From Larimichthys crocea (Eukaryota > Chordata > Actinopteri > Sciaenidae), in assembly GCF_000972845.2 (NCBI RefSeq), contig NC_040021.1, positions 9,963,291 through 10,027,290 on the forward strand: a stretch of 64,000 nt of DNA, written 5' to 3'. Positions 60,237 to 64,000 of this stretch are shown in pieces. The first letter of the stretch is position 1. Every line of letters begins with the position of its first letter. Position numbers and translations under genes: made by a program. Under the pieces are notes generated by a model. It worked only from the letters and a program-made list of their open reading frames with translations, did no database searches and was not told the DNA's origin.

Positions 60237-62399
60237 GTGAGAGATAGAGCATAGGTGGGGTTGTATACACTATGCTCTCTGGTTGTAATATAAATTTGTT
60301 ATGGATTCTGCCATTATGAAATCACCTGAAACCATCTAAAAGTGTTGTTTTTTTTCTTTCTGTCAGCTGGAGGATTCACTTATATGCTGCATGCATGCAA
60401 ACACAGGCCCTTTCCTTCACACCCCAACAAAATACAGCTCATCATGATTCATTCCTCTGTTGTCAGCTTCCGCCTCCAGGTGGATAAACTCTCATATATG
60501 ATTTTGTTTTCCTCCCTCAAATATTATCATGCTGAATGTTACCTCTTCAAAGCCCCCAAGGGACTGTGTTCCACATCACCAGATAGGGATCTGCATACAA
60601 GATCGATCATATGCGCACCAAGCCCACTGATAGCATGCATACTAATAAAACACAGTTATAGATTCAGTGAACATGCCTGTTTAGGAACACGGTGACTGAT
60701 AATTCAAGGTCAGAGAAGCCAAGTTTCTCGTATATAGGTAATAAATTCACAACTGAATGACAGTCAGGCTCTTTTCTCTTCTCATGCCAAAAAGAGGGAA
60801 ACTAGTGACAGATACATACATTATTAATTATACAGTGCATTCGTAGTCTGCTAAATGAATGGCTAGATTTCATTAAATTTGATTATACAGTAGCATACTT
60901 TAGGGCATTGTGATGCATAAACATGGTTTGTAGATAAACGAGGCAATTCTAGTGAAAACCAACCTACTTTGTATGCTGTTGTTTGGGATATCATTCTGCC
61001 CTTCTGTCTGCCTTTGTTAATAAACTCTCACTCCCACTTGGTATCACCAAAGTCAAATTTTCACATCCTACGCAAAGACTTTAAATTCATTGTCCATATT
61101 GATTGTCTGCAGAGGTTGGATGCAAATGTTTTCAGGCAAAATAAAATGTTTTTGGTCTAAATTTTGCTTCATCTACTGGGCAGACTGTCATAAAATTCAA
61201 CACATTCATGCTCCCCAGATGATAAACTTGTTTCATAATGGGGGGTTCATGACTTTCCACTGTCACCACCCTCAGGCCAAAGTGTTTGCTTGACACACAA
61301 TATATATAATTATGTGAGAGACAGTTTGGCATTAAATTTGCTGAACATATTCCTGGTCTCGTGAGGATAAACCCTTTATCTTCATTTTACTTTACCATTA
61401 TAGGATATATTGCTCTGACTAAGGGGGTGATAGCAGGGCTTTTAACACTTTGTTGGATTTTCTCCAGACAAATTCATTAAAACTAATTAATTAATCTTTT
61501 TTTTACAGGAACATATACTATATGAACCGGTAAATCAAAGCAAATTCAGTCTTGGAACAGAATGTCTCCACGCTGCTCAGTGGTGTATTGCCATAGCTAC
61601 TTAAAGTTGAGTTGATCATTTTCTTTTCTGGAGCCTAAAAGCAAAGCAGACTGGAAAGATATTAATATCTTCTCAGTGTGTGACAAGATATGGACAAATA
61701 AACATTGGCGTGTGGTATGTGCTTGTGTGGTTGAGTTTGCACACCAAATTGTTTCACAGATGACATTATGCACCTGTTTTAAATGCAGAGCCATGCACAC
61801 GTTCTTGTAATGAGGTTTTAATGTGAGTACATAGTGTGCCCACGGAGCAAGTAGCAGCAGAACAGTTTTTTTTTTCTCAAAGGCTCTTGCCCAGCCTCTG
61901 TGACAGGAAAATCAGCAATGAAGAAATAGACTCGCTCGGAAAGGTCGAAATATGCATTTGTACAGCATTTCTTATCTGTGTTGGTTAAAAACTACACCAA
62001 TGACTCATTCACTGAGCTCACTGACCAGCTGAGACAGCAGACACTGTCACCACAGGGACAAATGTCAGTAGCAGGAAATATTATGTCATTTATTGGGAGA
62101 AACGGCATACTGGACCATTGATCATGTTGCTAATTGGACAACAGTAACAGGCCCAAATTTGGACCCTGCCAAATTACAAGGGGTAGAGCACAGCATACAT
62201 TACTTCCATCTAACAACAACTGTTTTATTTGCTGAGTGATTTGCACCTATATACATGTTGCCATTGTTACCCAACATAAATATCATACATTTCTGCATAG
62301 GTCTGCCTAATTGATGCAGCTGATTGGACACTAATAGGTCATAGTGGTTTATTGGTATCCAGCTGACAAGACAAAGAGTCTACAACAGTGCTTTAAATC

Positions 62400-62720
62400 T
62401 AATGCTGAACAACATGCTCACAGTAAAAATGCTAACACACTCATGTTCAACGTGATAGTTTATAAGTAGTAGTCATATAAGTTTAGCTATAAGTTTAAAT
62501 GAATTCATTTTCGACAAATTATAAATTGTGACCTGATGACTGCACCAGATAAAAAGTTAAGTCACCAAAGTTTTTACAATTCATACTGAGGAAAATATGA
62601 ATGTCTGCAATGTTTGTAATGTACAAATTCCTTCGCAATCTATCCAATACTTGTGAAGACATTTGACTCAAAACCACAATTAGGATACATCCTCTGGGAA
62701 CCACGAATAACTGTCAAATG
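62400..62720 (+). repeat. Dispersed repeat family A, copy 3
   Basis: AACATGCTCACAGTAAAAAT GCTAACACACTCATGTTCAA, TTGTGACCTGATGACTGCAC, AGTCACCAAAGTTTTTACAA TTCATACTGAGG and ATACATCCTCTGGGAACCAC. Closest in content to the remembered teleost consensus, including its upstream aacatgctcac...gctaacatgctgatgtt part. Confidence 0.65.
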
Positions 62721-62724
62721 TTTC

Positions 62725-62955
62725 CACTGTGTAAAAGGGTTTAGCTCAGCTTGATTTGACTCGCTGGTACCAGGTACTTTCCTGATTTTCCACTGTAGCT
62801 GGTATCTCCAATTTCAAAACGCTGGGTTGAAACAATTAACGTTTGGTGTGCAGGGTGTCCGTGTCACACAAGATTCTTGCGATTTCCCCTTGGTCTGTAG
62901 TGTTTTCACTTCACTGTTTGGTATCAGCTCAGCTCGCTCGAAACCTATACACATT
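62725..62955 (+). mobile_element. Truncated non-autonomous DNA transposon
   Basis: CCACTGTGTAAAAGGGTTTA GCTCAGCTTGATTTGACTCG, CTGGTACCAGGTACTTTCCT and TTGCGATTTCCCCTTGGTCT to TATCAGCTCAGCTCGCTCGA. Resembles a fish MITE whose ends read like 'tttccactg...ggtaccaggtac'. It lies between two pieces of repeat family A. Internal deletion relative to the remembered consensus. Confidence 0.55.
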
Positions 62956-63923
62956 ATTTATGAAAGATATGTCCAAAATATCATGGCAATCCATCCAAAG
63001 ATGGATTGAGACCTAATGAAGAAAAGAAAACCACATTGCTATACTGGCTACTTTTTTTTTTTACACTTTAAATAAAGCTTCTATTTCGTGTCTGTCAAAG
63101 CAGTTGTTTAAGTGCTTCCAAAAATGTCTTAGATGTGTAGTTAAATATCTTTGTGATCTGTTCTCTAATGGCAGGCGCACTTATTAAAGCTCATAAAACA
63201 TACATAATGATGGTAATATAATGAAGGTCAGATATATTGTAATGTTTTTTCTCTCTGGTTTACAAGAAAAAATCTTTTGAATTATTCTAACAAGACCAAC
63301 TGTGTGGAACAAAAAGAGTAAATAAAAGTCTTGTTAATAGCCAGGATTTGCCCACCATGAAATAAACACATTTCAGGCCAATTAACAAGTCAAACTCACT
63401 CCATTTTAAGTTATTTTCTCATATCAGAAAAACTTGTTTGTTTACAATGACGACTTTTCATCAAAAGCATCTCTAAATTAAAATTTGTCCCAATGTGCTG
63501 CCTAATGCTGGAGATGCTTTACACAAATAATTACCATGTATATTTTGATCATGAGTCCTTTGGAGGAGAGGAAGTATTTGCCCGCTGGGTATATAAACTC
63601 TTGTGCAGCAATCTGACATTAATTTCACAGCAGTGGAGAGGAGGAATCTTCAGTTCAAAGACATTTTACATAAAATAGTCTACAGGAGTTATACAGAGGA
63701 GATGATCTCTGTTAATGTAGAGTGCAATTCAGTCTGTAATAGTTTTCTTAGTTCATATCTTACAGAATTTTCATATCAGACTGCATGAAAAAGAAAAGAA
63801 ACTGAAAAACGGTTTAAGCAATTTGCTGTCACAGTTCAAGATTCAAAATGATCTCAAACCAAAAGATTTCCATGGGAATCTATGTCACCCACAGAAAGAC
63901 TCAATTTGTCCTTGAAACCTGCT

Positions 63924-64000
63924 TAAAGGAACAGTTCCACATTTTGTCAAATACTGTACATTTATTTCATTTGTTGTAGAGCGTTTGATAAGAATATAGA
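63924..64000 (+). mobile_element. Start of a MITE-like repeat family B copy, cut by the window edge
   Basis: CTTAAAGGAACAGTTCCACA TTTTGTCAAATACTG resembles the family B left end, including its AAAGGA terminus. Only the first tens of bases are present. Confidence 0.4.

Larger units (their letters stand above)
60237..64000 (+). other. mettl24: mettl24 intron 4 (open at right edge)
   Basis: No exon encoding the expected IDVLKADLESAEW continuation was found. Contains repeat family A with a nested element (62400-63012) and, at the right edge, the beginning of a family B MITE. The rest shows nothing I recognise. Confidence 0.8.

Noticed and set aside
60237..64000. Search for the mettl24 terminal exon
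   Set aside because: No segment encodes the expected DVLKADLESAEW or FEIHLHWPGF blocks next to splice sites; the exon lies outside the window.

Overview
This 64 kb window is vertebrate nuclear DNA, almost certainly from a teleost fish and probably a percomorph. It has low coding density, GT-AG introns of 84 bp to about 17 kb, and dense CA/TG microsatellites. It carries several dispersed repeats that I recognise from other teleost genomes: short MITE-like elements, a SINE 3' end, and LINE tails ending in tetranucleotide arrays. There is no bacterial or viral gene content and no CRISPR array. I could not search a database; gene identities come from reading spliced exons against remembered human orthologues.

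Three genes are present. (1) 1-13.0 kb, plus strand: the last five coding exons of ust (uronyl 2-sulfotransferase), a Golgi enzyme that 2-O-sulfates uronic acid in chondroitin/dermatan sulfate. Its first exons lie left of the window. (2) 18.05-27.69 kb, minus strand: a complete eight-exon slc22a16-like gene (SLC22 family organic cation/carnitine transporter) encoding 571 residues, with every exon junction in phase. (3) 33.2 kb to the right edge, plus strand: the first four coding exons of mettl24 (methyltransferase-like 24), with intron 1 of 16.9 kb. The final exon or exons lie beyond the window.

ust and slc22a16 converge across about 5 kb. slc22a16 and mettl24 diverge across about 5.5 kb. 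SLC22A16 and METTL24 are neighbours on human 6q21, where DDO lies between them; no DDO-like exon is visible here. The three genes do not form an operon or a shared pathway. They share a locus, not a function.

The rest is intron and spacer DNA. The most striking non-coding structures are a near-perfect foldback element with arms of about 90 bp in a ust intron, an interstitial telomere-type (TTAGGG)n tract abutting a 14-bp hairpin in slc22a16 intron 5, a perfect 19-bp hairpin in the same intron, a 334-bp MITE with 20-bp terminal inverted repeats, several copies of two other repeat families, and an apparent nested insertion near 62.4-63.0 kb. I found no convincing previously undescribed molecular system.
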